Positions 21,785-31,639 of a stretch of DNA of 64,000 nt are shown in pieces. Origin of the DNA: Symbiodinium kawagutii (lineage: Eukaryota; Sar; Dinophyceae; Suessiales; Symbiodiniaceae); the NCBI GenBank assembly GCA_009767595.1, contig VSDK01004412.1, positions 1-64,000 of the forward strand. The letters are read 5' to 3'. The position numbers were made by a program, and so were the translations under genes. Below the pieces are notes generated by a model that saw only the letters and a program-made list of their open reading frames with translations, searched no databases and was not told where the DNA came from. The stretch's first letter is position 1. Each line of letters begins with the position of its first letter.

Positions 21785-22475
21785 TCCGTTAACTTATCAA
21801 TTGCTGACGCTTATAATGATAAGTTAAGGTTATAGTGATAAGTTCATAGGAATAACCCTTATAAGGACATAATGATAAGTTCATAGATCATCATAACCGT
21901 TACCTTAATGGTTATAATGATAAGGACATAATGATAAGTTCATAGGATGCATCCTCAATGATTATAATATCGGTTAATGGTTATAATGGTTACAGTATCA
22001 TGATGATAATAAGGTTATCATTTTTGATGGTTATAATGATAAGTTAAGGATATAATGATAAGTTCATAGGAATAACCTTAATAAGGACATCATGATAAGT
22101 TCATAGATCATCATAACCGTTACCTTAATGGTTATAATGATAAGGACATAATGATAAGTTCATAGGATGCATCCTCAATGATTATAATATCGGTTAATGG
22201 TTATAATGGTTACAGTATCATGATGATAATAAGGTTATCATTTTTGATGGTTATAATGATAAGTTAAGGTTATAATGATAAGTTCATAGGAATAACCTTA
22301 ATAAGGACATCATGATAAGTTCATAGATCATCATAACCGTTACCTTAATGGTTATAATGATAAGGACATAATGATGAGTTCATAGGATGCATCCTCAATG
22401 ATTATAATATCGGTTAATGGTTATAATGGTTACAGTATCATGATAATAATAAGGTTATCATTTTTGATGGTTATA
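21785..22475. repeat. 220-bp tandem repeat, about 3 copies
   Basis: The phrase CATAACCGTTACCTTAATGG recurs every 220 bp (about 21892, 22112, 22332). Each unit is itself built from ATAATGATAAGTTCATAGGA subrepeats. Copies differ at only a few positions, so the array is young. Confidence 0.9.
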
Positions 22476-22689
22476 ACCACTATTCTAATCATAAAGGATT
22501 CTGAGATGGTATCTCCTGTTGACAAGAGATGTACAATGTGATCTGATCGTGTCTCTATCGGCTGTCTTAAATGTACGGCATCATGTGCCCATCTTGAATT
22601 TTACTATCCTGAGATTTACGTGTATCATGAGCAAATTATGTTCTAGATGTTTGCACGTGTATCCAGGATTGTACCATTAAAATTGTCAG

Positions 22690-22815
22690 GATAGTGTACC
22701 ATTGCATAACTAGTTGCATGTTGTCGCACGTGTATTCTGCATGTTTTCTTCACCGTTTCCGGTGTGAACCCAGCCGCAGCTGTGTCCTCAGCCGCCATTT
22801 CATGGGGCCCATTCC
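22690..22815 (-). CDS. Candidate exon, unknown protein
   Basis: The minus strand reads HSERRNGPHEMAAEDTAAAG, then FTPETVKKTCRIHVRQHATS. The + strand is also open (HVFFTVSGVNPAAAVSSAAI), so strand is uncertain. It lies in an intron centre (TGGT left, CCAT right). Confidence 0.35.
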
Positions 22816-22854
22816 TCCGTTCAGAATGATTGGATTTGCCAACGATATAAAAAT

Positions 22855-23085
22855 ATGTAGTAGTTTCTGTAAATCACGGCTGATAAGGGCTGCATATCAC
22901 CACTGATTCATGTTCTATTGATTTGAAAATGCATTTCACTTTACAATTCATACAGTAGGGATAATAACAATGTGTAATAGTTTCTGTGAATCATGGCTGA
23001 TAAGGGCTGCATATCACCACTGATTCATGTTTCTATTGATGTACAAATGCATTTCACTTTACAATTCATAGAGTAGTAGCTTTCT
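22855..23085. repeat. Tandem duplication, about 115 bp
   Basis: Two near-identical copies contain GGCTGATAAGGGCTGCATAT and TGCATTTCACTTTACAATTC. Confidence 0.9.
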
Positions 23086-23239
23086 ATTGATTCATGTTCT
23101 AGTCATTGATTTTGACAAAAGTGCCTGGAGTGGCCCCCATGATGGAACACTACAAATGTCACAGAATTCCCCGGGATGGCTTGGAAGCCGATGTGGGGTC
23201 CTTGTCGCCAATGGTGGTGGTACCTACAATCATCAGTGA

Positions 23240-24065
23240 AGTTTATAGCCATTGTTAAGAGTTGGTGGTTAACTATGGTTTACCAATCCAATAAGAACCC
23301 ATGGTTAACTAGTCGGCTCGTGGCAAATAACAGGGAATAGTAACCAACAATAGCCGTTGTTAATAGGGAAACCAGGGGAAACTACCAGTGACTTCAGGGT
23401 ACACTCCATTTTTTGGACATATTGGCTGCACAGTGAAAACAATTGCAATCACTCCAAACCACTTAAAATGATCATGATTTGGATGTGGGTCGACACCCTC
23501 TCCCTCTGGAGAACATTCCATAACCCTGCACTAGTCCAGCTGTCATGTTTACCGATCAATTTTTTGGTACTGTTGGTTGTTCCCATGTAGTTGGTGTCTG
23601 CTATCCTCGTTGGTTGTTATCCACCATCATCAATCATGATTCTAGACATAGTTGATTGTGCCCACCCTCTCATTGTTGGTTATTATCCTCCATAGTCAGC
23701 CATGATTAACCACTACTAACCATTATTATCCACTATTGTTGGTTATTCGGTAAAAAATTACTTCTATGAACTAATGCTACCTACCATGTTTTAGCCATTA
23801 TCCATGGTTAACCTTTGGTGACCATTGTCAACCATGATTAACCATTGTTAACAATGTTTAATGACTGTTACTGTTATTGACCCATTATTAACAATTATTA
23901 CCCATGTTTGCAGGTCAACCACTATTGTTCATGTTAAGTAATGGGTTAACCATTCAGTTTTTGACCATTCAAACAAATATTGTTAACCATTAGTTGACCA
24001 TGAACCCATCATCTCGATCCATCCCCATCTCGACAAACATCAACGGCGGAACGCAGCACCTGGGG
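23240..24065. repeat. Tract with remnant family B sequence
   Basis: 23330-23390 holds a family B-like fragment. 23590-23990 is CCAT-polarity repeat. Confidence 0.4.
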
Positions 24066-24076
24066 TGGTGGCTCAC

Positions 24077-24120
24077 ACAGATCATCGAAGGCAGAGTAGC
24101 GCGCGCCGGACGGGCAGGGC
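24077..24120 (-). CDS. Internal exon reading YSAFDDL
   Basis: CCACCAAG followed by G, 44 bp, then CTGT/GTGAGC. It reads PCPSGARYSAFDDL. The frame is open on both sides (GGPPPPRP upstream, CEPPPQ downstream), so it could be longer. Pro-rich sequence with acidic FDDL is the sort of linear motif seen in endocytic adaptors (inference). CCAT repeats lie left and TGGTTACTACTGG repeats right. Confidence 0.45.
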
Positions 24121-24675
24121 CTTGGTGGCGGTGGTCCCCCGCGACGTGACGAATGGTCAAAGATGGAATGACCAATGAGTTTCCTATTGGTAGCTACTGT
24201 TGGTTACTACTGGTTGCTAATTTTGACCAGTAGGAAATCCCATTACTATTGGCCAATGAATTTGATAATGGATTTTTTTATTTCAAATATAGTGGTTGCT
24301 ACTGGTATTGGCTACTCATTGTTCATGATTGTTAGTATGATTTGTTCATTTCTAATGCTCACCACTTGATGGCTGTAAAATGGCTGGCAATTGTTGGTTG
24401 ACCAGAAAGAGTCGACCAACAAAGTGAAACTTTGTTCAACCATTGTCTACATTTTGCATGATGGGGAATCGACCCATCAAATTTTGATGAAATGAATGGC
24501 TGTGTCCGTCGACAGCAAAAACAAACCAGCACATGACAACCAACAGCAACCACCACAACAACTGCCTACCAACAACCACAACAAGAACCCGTCATCACCA
24601 GTTCTAAGAACAACCACACGAACAACCCAGCACAAACACAAAAAGGAGCTAGCAAGCAGTGCAGGATTACACAAT

Positions 24676-25108
24676 TGCAAGAATCTTTTGAGATGTCACC
24701 CGCCCGATGTTGTCATCATGAAAATGTGCAAGAATCTTTTGAGATGTCACCCGCCCGATGTTGTCATATGTTGTCATCATGAAATCTGCAAGAATCTTTT
24801 GAGATGTCACCCGCCCGATGTTGTCATATGTTGTCATCATGAAATCTGCAAGAATCTTTTGAGATGTCACCCGCCCGATGTTGTCATATGTTGTCATCAT
24901 GAAATCTGCAAGAATCTTTTGAGATGTAACCCGCTCGATGTTGTCATCATGAAATCTGCAAGAATCTTTTGAGATGTCGCCCGCCTGATGTTGTCATATG
25001 TTGTCATCATGAAATCTGCAAGAATCTTTTGAGATGTCACCCGCCCGATGTTGCCATCATGAAATCTGCAAGAATTTTTTGAGATGTCACCCGCCCGATG
25101 TTGTCATG
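24676..25108. repeat. 60/48-bp satellite array
   Basis: Eight units of GCAAGAATCTTTTGAGATGT plus CACCCGCCCGATGTTGTCAT, spaced 52, 60, 60, 60, 48, 60 and 48 bp; the short units lack the extra ATATGTTGTC. The + strand is open through part of the array, but this is an effect of repeat length. Confidence 0.95.
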
Positions 25109-25355
25109 CCGGTTTTGGTGAGGACGAAGTTGAAAAGTAAAGGAAAAAGGTAAAATCAACACCGAGAAAACATCTATAGATGAAAACTGGTGAGCCGGCT
25201 TTGGTGAGGACAGAGTTGAAAAGTAAAGGAAAAAGGTGAAATCAACACCGCAAAAGCATCTATAGATGAAAGCTGGTGAGCCGGTTTTGGTGAGGACGAA
25301 GTTGAAAAGTAAAGGAAAAAGGTGAAATCAACACCGAAAAAATATTTATAGATGT
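25109..25355. repeat. 86-bp satellite, 3 copies
   Basis: Three units contain CCGGTTTTGGTGAGGACGAA, GAAAAGTAAAGGAAAAAGG and AAATCAACACCG, directly abutting the previous array. Confidence 0.9.
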
Positions 25356-26030
25356 GATGTGCCTCCCAGATGATAGCTTCATTACACACTAGCGCCTCCC
25401 AAGCGATGTGCCTCCCAAATGATAGCTTCATAACCCACTAGCGCCTCCCAAGCGATGTGCCTCCCAAATGATAGCTTCATGACCCACTAGCGCCTCCCAA
25501 GCAATGTGCCTACCAAATGAAAGCTTCATGGCCCACTATTGCCTCCCAAGCGATGTGCCTCCCAAGCGATGCGCCTCCCAAATGATTGCTTCATGACCCA
25601 CTAGCGCCTCCCAAGCGATGTGCCTCCCAAATGATAGCTTCATAACCCACTAGCGCCTCCCAAGCGACGTGCCTCCCAAATGATAGCTCCATAACCCACT
25701 AGCGCCCCCCAAGCGATGTACCTCCCAAATGATTGCTTCATGACCCACAAGCGCCTCCCAAGCGATGTGCCTCCCAAATGATAGCTTCATAACCCACTAG
25801 CGCCTCCCAAGCGATGTGCCTCCCAAATGATTGCTTCATGACCCACAGGCGCCTCCCAAGCGATGTGCCTCCCAAATGATAGCTTCATAACCCACAGGCG
25901 CCTCCCAAGCGATGTGCCTCCCAAAAAGGAGCTTCATGACCCACTAGCGCCTCCCAAGCGACGTGCCTCCCAAATGATTGCTTCATGACCCACCAGCGCC
26001 TCTCAAGCCATGTGCCTCCCAAATAATACT
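25356..26030. repeat. 49-bp satellite, about 13 copies
   Basis: Units of CCTCCCAAATGATAGCTTCA, TAACCCACTAGCGCCTCCC and AAGCGATGTG with point variation. The array is GC-rich relative to the tracts. Confidence 0.95.
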
Positions 26031-26140
26031 TTCATGACACGGTACCAAGCATGTTTGAACACATTTGGGCCCGCGATATACGTCAATGAAACGTAGAAGG
26101 CAAAAACTGTTTTTGCTTATAGTGCCGGTCGGTCCTTTGA

Positions 26141-26308
26141 ATGATTGAATGCTTGAAACATTTTTCAAGACTGCTTGCCATGGGCATAAACAAAGGCTAT
26201 AATATCCCGGAAAACAGTAGCTTAGAACAATTCGAGCCGCCTGTGTATTTTGCAGATCTTTTGCTGAAACATCTCCGGACTGGGATTTTACACGAGACGT
26301 TCGAATAG
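26141..26308 (+). CDS. 55-codon ORF or exon, unknown protein
   Basis: ATG at 26141 opens 55 codons ending TAG at 26306-26308. It reads MIECLKHFSRLLAMGINKGY, NIPENSSLEQFEPPVYFADL and LLKHLRTGILHETFE. The composition is strongly protein-like. It could be a complete small protein or the last exon of a longer one (the frame is open upstream for a few codons). No family is recognised. It follows the satellite arrays and precedes the duplicated exon on the same strand. Confidence 0.5.
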   Translation: MIECLKHFSRLLAMGINKGYNIPENSSLEQFEPPVYFADLLLKHLRTGILHETFE

Positions 26309-26487
26309 CCCACCAGCGTTATAGAAAGAGCGCAAGAACAAAAAACGAAAGAGCTTTATGGAATCAATGGAATTCTATATGTGACGCCACAAATTTGTAG
26401 TTACCCCCTTTTGTGTCTGGCCCTTAAAATGGGACATCATTGTTTTGTCTTGCTGCTCTTTCCATGACGTGTCTTTGGCTTTCTCAG

Positions 26488-26589
26488 CTTCTTTCGAGCA
26501 CGATTTGACTGATGTCCACCTCAGCAAGAAAAACAACTGTCCGAACTACACTCTTTATCTTAGCGATGAAGCTCCTGCCTGGCATGCAA
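26488..26589 (+). CDS. Duplicated exon, copy 1
   Basis: TTTCTCAG, then 102 bp, then GCAA/GTCTTC. It reads FEHDLTDVHLSKKNNCPNYT, then LYLSDEAPAWHA. The exon length is a multiple of three and entry and exit phases match, so it can be skipped or swapped without breaking the frame. A second copy lies 137 bp downstream. The three differences inside the reading frame that were spotted (AAA/AAG, CCG/CCA, GAA/GAG) are all synonymous, which supports this strand and frame and suggests protein-level constraint. Function unknown. Confidence 0.6.
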
Positions 26590-26624
26590 GTCTTCTTTCC
26601 ATGACGTCTCTTTGGTTTTCTCAG

Positions 26625-26726
26625 CTTCTTTCGAGCACGATTTGACTGATGTCCACCTCAGCAAGAAGAACAACTGTCCAAACTACACTCTTTATCTTAG
26701 CGATGAGGCTCCTGCCTGGCATGCAA
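26625..26726 (+). CDS. Duplicated exon, copy 2
   Basis: The same acceptor (TTTTCTCAG), length (102 bp), donor and predicted residues as copy 1. After this copy the frame continues RRNLLDLAEKVKTTYIRKRN to a stop at about 26797, so either it is the terminal exon or the donor is used. Candidate mutually exclusive or cassette exon pair. Confidence 0.6.
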
Positions 26727-26876
26727 GTCTTCATCGACGGAATCTTCTTGACCTAGCAGAGAAGGTCAAAACAACATATATCCGAAAACGCAACTAAATG
26801 AAACATGCAGAAGCACCTTGTCTACAATCTTCCGCAGGTAAGGCTTGCAAGTGGAGCATACCTTGTGCCGACTCAC

Positions 26877-27044
26877 CTCCAAAGCCTCATAACGCAACTC
26901 TGGTATTCGTTTCGGCAATTTTCTAGCTAGTAGGTAGCAAAAACATGCTATGCGCATAGCCTTGTCCACAGCAGCGTTCTCGGTCATGCGTGTTTGGCGT
27001 AGACATTCATCCAACTTCATGATGAAGAATCTCAAAGACACGTC
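26877..27044 (-). CDS. Internal exon, unknown helical protein
   Basis: ACTCTCAG followed by G, 168 bp (56 codons in phase 0), then GGAG/GTGAGT, a consensus donor. It reads DVSLRFFIMKLDECLRQTRM, TENAAVDKAMRIACFCYLLA, then KLPKRIPELRYEALE. Splice sites, exact phase and composition all agree. The family is not recognised. It lies on the opposite strand to the duplicated exons only 150 bp away, so two genes or an inverted insertion meet here. Confidence 0.65.
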
Positions 27045-27059
27045 CTGAGAGTGAATTCA

Positions 27060-27395
27060 AGGCAGATCTGATGTAATTTCAACTTATCCCATGAAATAAG
27101 CACCTGGCATCAGCAACTTCCTCAAGTAGCTTCTTGGACATGTCCTAGAGCCACGCAGAGAGCTGGATGCAGTATGAACCATTACCCTCACCAAAACACA
27201 CAACCAAATTTATCCTGTAACATTTGCCTTGCCATACTTTCTCTGTAAACGTGAAGTAGGCTCTTCTCCTGGCTCAAGAACGCTGCAGTTGTCATGTAAA
27301 TGATGAGCCTATCGAAATCATAAAGCCTTCTGATTCAGCAGTTTGTAAGCACTCTTGCCTCCAAAGCCTTTTTGGCCATATTTTCCCTGTGCATC
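27060..27395. other. No assigned feature
   Basis: Nonrepetitive sequence with no convincing exon. It lacks the TGGT/CCAT tracts typical of the rest of the window. Confidence 0.3.
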
Positions 27396-27628
27396 AAAGT
27401 GGCTCATGTCCTGATTTCAAATACAGCAGCAGTTGGCAATCAAAACTGGATTGATCACACTGCGCAAATTACTTCTGCACACAGTGCTAGTTTCGAACAA
27501 ACGCTCTGGCACTGTGGCATCAATACAATGGCATACAATTGCACTAAGTCACTGACGCCGTCGGAACCTAGCAGCACCTACACTTGCACTTGCAAAAGGC
27601 TCAAAAGCCAGAACGACCGCGCGTATAT
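27396..27628 (+). CDS. Candidate exon, plus strand
   Basis: Open on the + strand, reading HVLISNTAAVGNQNWIDHTA, then SFEQTLWHCGINTMAYNCTK and STYTCTCKRLKSQNDRAY, up to the left end of a family A MITE. Composition is plausible but the acceptor is undefined and the minus strand also has short open stretches. Unknown protein. Confidence 0.35.
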
Positions 27629-27728
27629 GTGTGTTTCTCAAAATAGGGTTACCCCTAAATCATCCAATATTAAGCATTTTTAGTAATAAACCAGCCATTT
27701 TTTGGGCTCCCTATTTTGAGAAACCACC
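27629..27728. mobile_element. Family A MITE, copy 6
   Basis: A 100-bp element with complementary ends (GTGTGTTTCTCAAAATAGGG, CCCTATTTTGAGAAACCACC) and ATAT duplications at 27625-27628 and 27729-27732. It is embedded between two + strand coding-like segments. Confidence 0.8.
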
Positions 27729-27744
27729 ATATCAACGGAGACAG

Positions 27745-27968
27745 CGAAGCTTCCTGCTCGGTTTGGCACCTATCATCCCGGATAGCTTTCTGTCAAGCAC
27801 TACAATGTCTGCCAAACAAATTTTGCTTCCTACAAGCGGAACCGTGGTCCATCAAACACTACATGGGGTGGACTTCGCGCCATGGACCTCGAGCGTGAGC
27901 AAGGATCAACGAGTTCAATCTTCTTCTAAGCTAGCAGTGCTGTGGAAAAAACGGGGAACAAGGGTGAG
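27745..27968 (+). CDS. Candidate exon, plus strand
   Basis: The + strand is open to AACAAGG/GTGAGG. One frame reads MSAKQILLPTSGTVVHQTLH, then GVDFAPWTSSVSKDQRVQSS and LAVLWKKRGTR; a second frame is also open for most of the length (CLPNKFCFLQAEPWSIKHY). An acceptor at GGAGACAG (27743) fits either. The minus strand is closed in all frames. Unknown product. Confidence 0.45.
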
Positions 27969-27982
27969 GAACACCAACAAAT

Positions 27983-28094
27983 GGCTATGGGTCAATATTA
28001 AACTACGAATAATTGGGGATATTGCTCAACAATAATAAGGCAAACAATGGTTAATGGTAGGGGAACCAGGGGTACGGGGTTTTGACCCACAGCC
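27983..28094. mobile_element. Family B element, copy 5
   Basis: This 112-bp element begins GGCTATGGGTCAATATTA and ends GGGGTTTTGACCCACAGCC, with AAAT on both sides (27979-27982, 28095-28098). Confidence 0.8.
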
Positions 28095-28387
28095 AAATGT
28101 CAACTCCCCAAACAAGACAGGAGTATTGCCATGACCCCTAAAAAACAGAAGTTCTGGGGCAAAATTCATCATTCGTAGCAGGTTTTGGATACAACTGGTG
28201 CATCCAGAATCAGCAGCAGGAGGGCTAGCATAACAGGCTACATTTATCTGATCTAGGTTGAGCTATGCTCAATCCAGATCAGCAACTAACCAGTTAAGTC
28301 ATCGTTTGATCACAGGCGATCTCGCCTGACCCCTCTTGATTAGTTGAGCAGTGGTTTTTTTTGATGTATAAAGAGCGACACCAACGC

Positions 28388-28622
28388 GAAATGCCTACGC
28401 GGCGCCTACGCGATGTAGTTTTACTAGGGGTTTGCCTACGCGGATGGTAGGTGTGAAAAGGTTGCCTACGCGGCGCCTACGCTGGATCAATCAAAGCTCC
28501 TTTTTGCAAGTGCATACCATCATGTTGCCTACGCGAGATGCCTACGCGATTTTGCTTACGCAGAATGCCTACGCAAGCCTACGCATCTCCTTCTCACCAA
28601 TGAGAACTGCCTACGCGATCAA
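28388..28622. repeat. GCCTACGCG dispersed minisatellite
   Basis: About twelve copies of the 8-9-mer GCCTACGCG at irregular spacing within 235 bp, separated by unique AT-rich spacers. Confidence 0.8.
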
Positions 28623-28904
28623 TTTTTAGTTCCCTTCTTGCATTAATTTGAGGCTGTTAAAAAAAACCGTAGCTCAGTTGGGCTGATCTCCCAACAGTGC
28701 CAGTTTCCTATCAACATGATGTCCAAAGCTCAAAAATCACATACCAAGAGATCAATAGTACATATGGCTGTGACCATCATTCCCTATTTTATTCCAACAC
28801 TATGACAATGACAGTTATTTGCATTTATTTGTTGGTTTATTCGATCATTCCTTTTCTGGTCCAACAGTTCAATTAACCAGCAAAGAACCATCAACCATTC
28901 GCAG

Positions 28905-28983
28905 CGTCCACCATTGGTGCAAGGTGAAAAACTTGACCACCGCGTCACAGGAAGTTGCGGCTTCAAAATTGCCAGCGCCGGTT
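28905..28983 (+). CDS. Candidate exon, plus strand
   Basis: Reads VHHWCKVKNLTTASQEVAAS then KLPAP before GCCG/GTTGGT; open to a stop at about 29010. Plausible but short, and the acceptor is not defined. Confidence 0.3.
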
Positions 28984-29291
28984 GGTAGTGCAGGGGGACA
29001 ATTATGTTAGTATAGCTATTCCCTGCATACCAACTATAGTGATATGTTATTAGTTAGTTTTAAACAATTATATTAGTACAGCTATTCCCTAACAATAATG
29101 TTGTTATTGTTTTTCCATAATTATTGTAGCTATTCCCATACTATACAACTATAGGGGGACAAATATAGGCTATTATACCTATTAAGAAAGTATGTTATTT
29201 TTTTCGGTTTATTGCGTCCTAGACCTGCTGCTCCTTGACCACAATGGAATACCTCTAGTGCTAGATGTACCTAAATCAACCAGGTTGATAT

Positions 29292-29391
29292 GGCGGTTTC
29301 TTGAAATGAAGGTACCCCAAAAATGGTTGGTTTACTACTATAAATGGTGAGCACCGGATGATTTGGGGTACCCCTTTTTTGAGAAACCACC
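29292..29391. mobile_element. Family A MITE, copy 7
   Basis: A 100-bp element with ends GGCGGTTTCTTGAAATGAAG and CCCTTTTTTGAGAAACCACC and ATAT on both sides (29288-29291, 29392-29395). Confidence 0.75.
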
Positions 29392-29645
29392 ATATGTACA
29401 AATACATATGCGCTAAACAAACCAGGGTGTTTTGACTGTTGGTTAGTGACCCCTGTTATCAACTGCTATACTCCATGATTGTATCCATACCTATTGACAA
29501 TGGTCATCCACAATTGGACCATGGTCAATCTCTTTCTCTCTCTCTCTCTACTAATTTGCCATGCTGAACCAACCATCATCAACTCATCAATGCATGTGGA
29601 TTGAGCATCGACTGATGAGTTCAGTTCAACCACTAAAATTTCAAC

Positions 29646-29720
29646 CGCCGGCGCCACATGCCCGTGTTGGCCCGGGACTTCTGCAGCAACCGGGACCGGA
29701 GCCGGAGCCGGAGCAGGAGC
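29646..29720 (-). CDS. Internal exon, P/A-rich protein
   Basis: CGCGCCAG followed by G, 75 bp (25 codons in phase 0), then GGCG/GTTGAA. It reads APAPAPAPVPVAAEVPGQHG then HVAPA. The island is sharply GC-rich. Composition matches the Pro/Ala exons at 9.1 and 30.6 kb. The + strand is also open (GPEPEPEQEPGAA), so strand choice relies on the in-phase splice sites. Confidence 0.55.
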
Positions 29721-29794
29721 CTGGCGCGGCGATGGTAGACCACGGATGAGGTGAGCAGCAACCGATCTACCGATTATGATGGATGGAGAAGTGG

Positions 29795-30012
29795 CAAGCG
29801 ATCTACTTTATTAAGAGGTAGATCATAATAATTGAGATCAACTTTTAATAATGGCAAGGATTCTTAATAAGCGATCTACCAGTTCAAGTGGTCTACTATT
29901 ATTACAAGTAGATCGCTTATTCAGAATCAACTGCCTTGGTGAATGAAGTGGCAAGCGATCTACTTTTGTTATATAAATAATTTCATTGTTAAAAGTAGAT
30001 CGCTTGACACTT
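29795..30012. repeat. AAGCGATCTAC inverted-repeat cluster
   Basis: Six copies of AAGCGATCTAC or its complement GTAGATCGCTT alternate in orientation over about 200 bp and can fold into nested hairpins. Confidence 0.75.
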
Positions 30013-30019
30013 CTCGATG

Positions 30020-30530
30020 CATATCTACTTATTTGAAGGACTGATGATGATAAGGAAACAGCATAGATAACCACTGGTCTTTAAAGATCCATTTACGGTG
30101 GGGACAAAAAAAGCAACCGATCACATGATACAACACTGGTTCAATCAAAAAATAAGACCAGTGACTGACTATGTATGATTTTGTTATTGTGATTTTGATA
30201 GTTGTGACTGAACATTTAGTTGTTGCTTGCACATTATTCAATGATCGGTTTTTCAATTGACATGGATACAGGTATTGTTCCCACTGGGTGATCGCTTCAT
30301 CATTGTTAAAACTGACCACAAGGTTAACCATGATTCTGAATGACCACCTGCAACCATTACTAAACAATACGGATCATGATTAACCATTATAAACAATTCT
30401 CAATCACGAGTTATCACTATTGATCACTATTAATCTCCATTCATCACTAGTAATTGACCACTAGTAATTAACCACTAATAACCACTATAACAACCAATAA
30501 CTACTCATAAATTACTAGTAACCACTAAAG
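30020..30530. repeat. CCAT-polarity tract
   Basis: From 30320 on, AACCATTANNAACCACTA repeats; 30020-30320 shows no clear feature. Confidence 0.45.
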
Positions 30531-30625
30531 ATGAGCAGCCGAGCCAGCCGAACCAGCCGCACAACTGGCGCCAACCAACCAGCACCGATCCCGCCGATCC
30601 TCCCCCGTCGCATCCGCCCCGGCAC

Positions 30626-30702
30626 CGCTGTGAAGTCCAGGTCCAGATCCAACAATCCGCCGGGTGCTGGTGCCGCAGGCGCAGGCGCAGCTGCCGGGGC
30701 GC
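30626..30702 (-). CDS. Internal exon with clathrin-box-like LLDLDLDF
   Basis: CGCCCCAG followed by G, 77 bp, then AGCG/GTGCCG. It reads APAAAPAPAAPAPGGLLDLD then LDFTA. LLDLD fits the type I clathrin box L-phi-x-phi-[DE], which in epsins, AP180/CALM and amphiphysins binds the clathrin terminal domain. That motif, the Pro/Ala-rich linker, and NPF- and WGDF-bearing exons on the same strand suggest a clathrin adaptor tail. The + strand frame beginning MSSRASRTSRTTGANQPAP is also open over this island. Flanks are textbook for this window (AACCACTAATAACC left, ATGGTTAATGGTG right). Confidence 0.55.
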
Positions 30703-30729
30703 CTGGGGCGATCAGCCAGGGGAAATGGT

Positions 30730-31480
30730 TGGGTAATGATATCTTTTTTAGGGAGAATTGTGAATGGTTGATGATGATGATGATGATGATGATGATTGAA
30801 TGATTGATGTTGATGATTGATGTTGATGATTGGCTGCATGATTAGTCAATGAATGATGTTGGGTGATGATATGTGATGATTGATGATGGTGATGACTGAT
30901 GGTGGGCAATGATGGGTCCCTTTGGATGATGATGGTTAATGGTGCGCACCAGTGAATTTCGCTCAATCATGCAAGCTAATGACGGTAAATACATGTTTAT
31001 TAATGGTGAATGCTGCTTCAATCATGGGCAACTCTGGCTGCCAGTAATGGTTGATGTTTGTCACTAATTGATGGTGTTTATTGTTGATTAATTAATGCCA
31101 ATGGTTGATCATAATCTGGCTAAAGTCGCCACATGACGGAATTAAGTGGAGGATCCAAAAGCATGAACATGTGATAAACATATAGTTTCGATATTGATTC
31201 TCAAGGGTCTGCAAAAGCGGAAAGTCACAAATCCCCTGTTGCCAGCGAACTGACTTGACCAGTCTCAAAACAGGAAAAGCAAACTCAGTCTGGATAGAAG
31301 AGAAACCGTCACTAGATTCAACATTTGACCCAAAAAATAAAACGTATACATCTGTGCACAGCGTCCAGGCATTCGACCACTATCAACCATCTCATCCATA
31401 ATCTTTAAACACTATTTAACCATTGTTTGTCCACTATTCACTACTAGTTAACCTCGATCTAGGCAGGTTGACCATCACTT
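30730..31480. repeat. TGGT-polarity then CCAT-polarity tract
   Basis: An (ATG)n run at 30768-30800, then GATGGTTAATGGTG repeats to about 31110, and CCAT repeats at 31370-31480. No exon was seen. Confidence 0.45.
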
Positions 31481-31565
31481 CACCACGTCAGTTCACGTCG
31501 CATCTCCCTTCGTTCCCATCCCCAGTCGCCCGTCGCCCGCGATTCGGTTCCGCCCATGTCCCCAC

Positions 31566-31598
31566 CTGAAAAGTCGCCCCAGTCACTGCTGTCTGCGC
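31566..31598 (-). CDS. 33-bp exon reading SSDWGDF
   Basis: TGATCCAG followed by G, 33 bp, then TTCAG/GTGGGG. It reads ADSSDWGDFS; the frame is open upstream (SSAACSADPG). WGDF fits the consensus [FW]-G-[PDE]-[FWLM] bound by gamma-ear/GAE domains of AP-1 and GGAs, as in epsinR (family knowledge). The match is short and needs transcript support. Confidence 0.45.
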
Positions 31599-31639
31599 CT
31601 GGATCAGCAGAGCAAGCTGCAGAGCTGTAAACATCAGCT

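Noticed and set aside
24496-24972. 158-codon + strand frame
   Set aside because: Its second half is the 60-bp satellite, and the first part is of low complexity (T/N/Q-rich) with no splice support.
24676-26030. CRISPR-like regularly spaced repeats
   Set aside because: Repeats are directly tandem with no unique spacers, in a eukaryotic context with introns.
28667-28700. tRNA-like word GTAGCTCAGTTGGGCTGA
   Set aside because: Only a D-arm resemblance; no acceptor stem pairing or T-arm (GGTTCGAATCC) follows.
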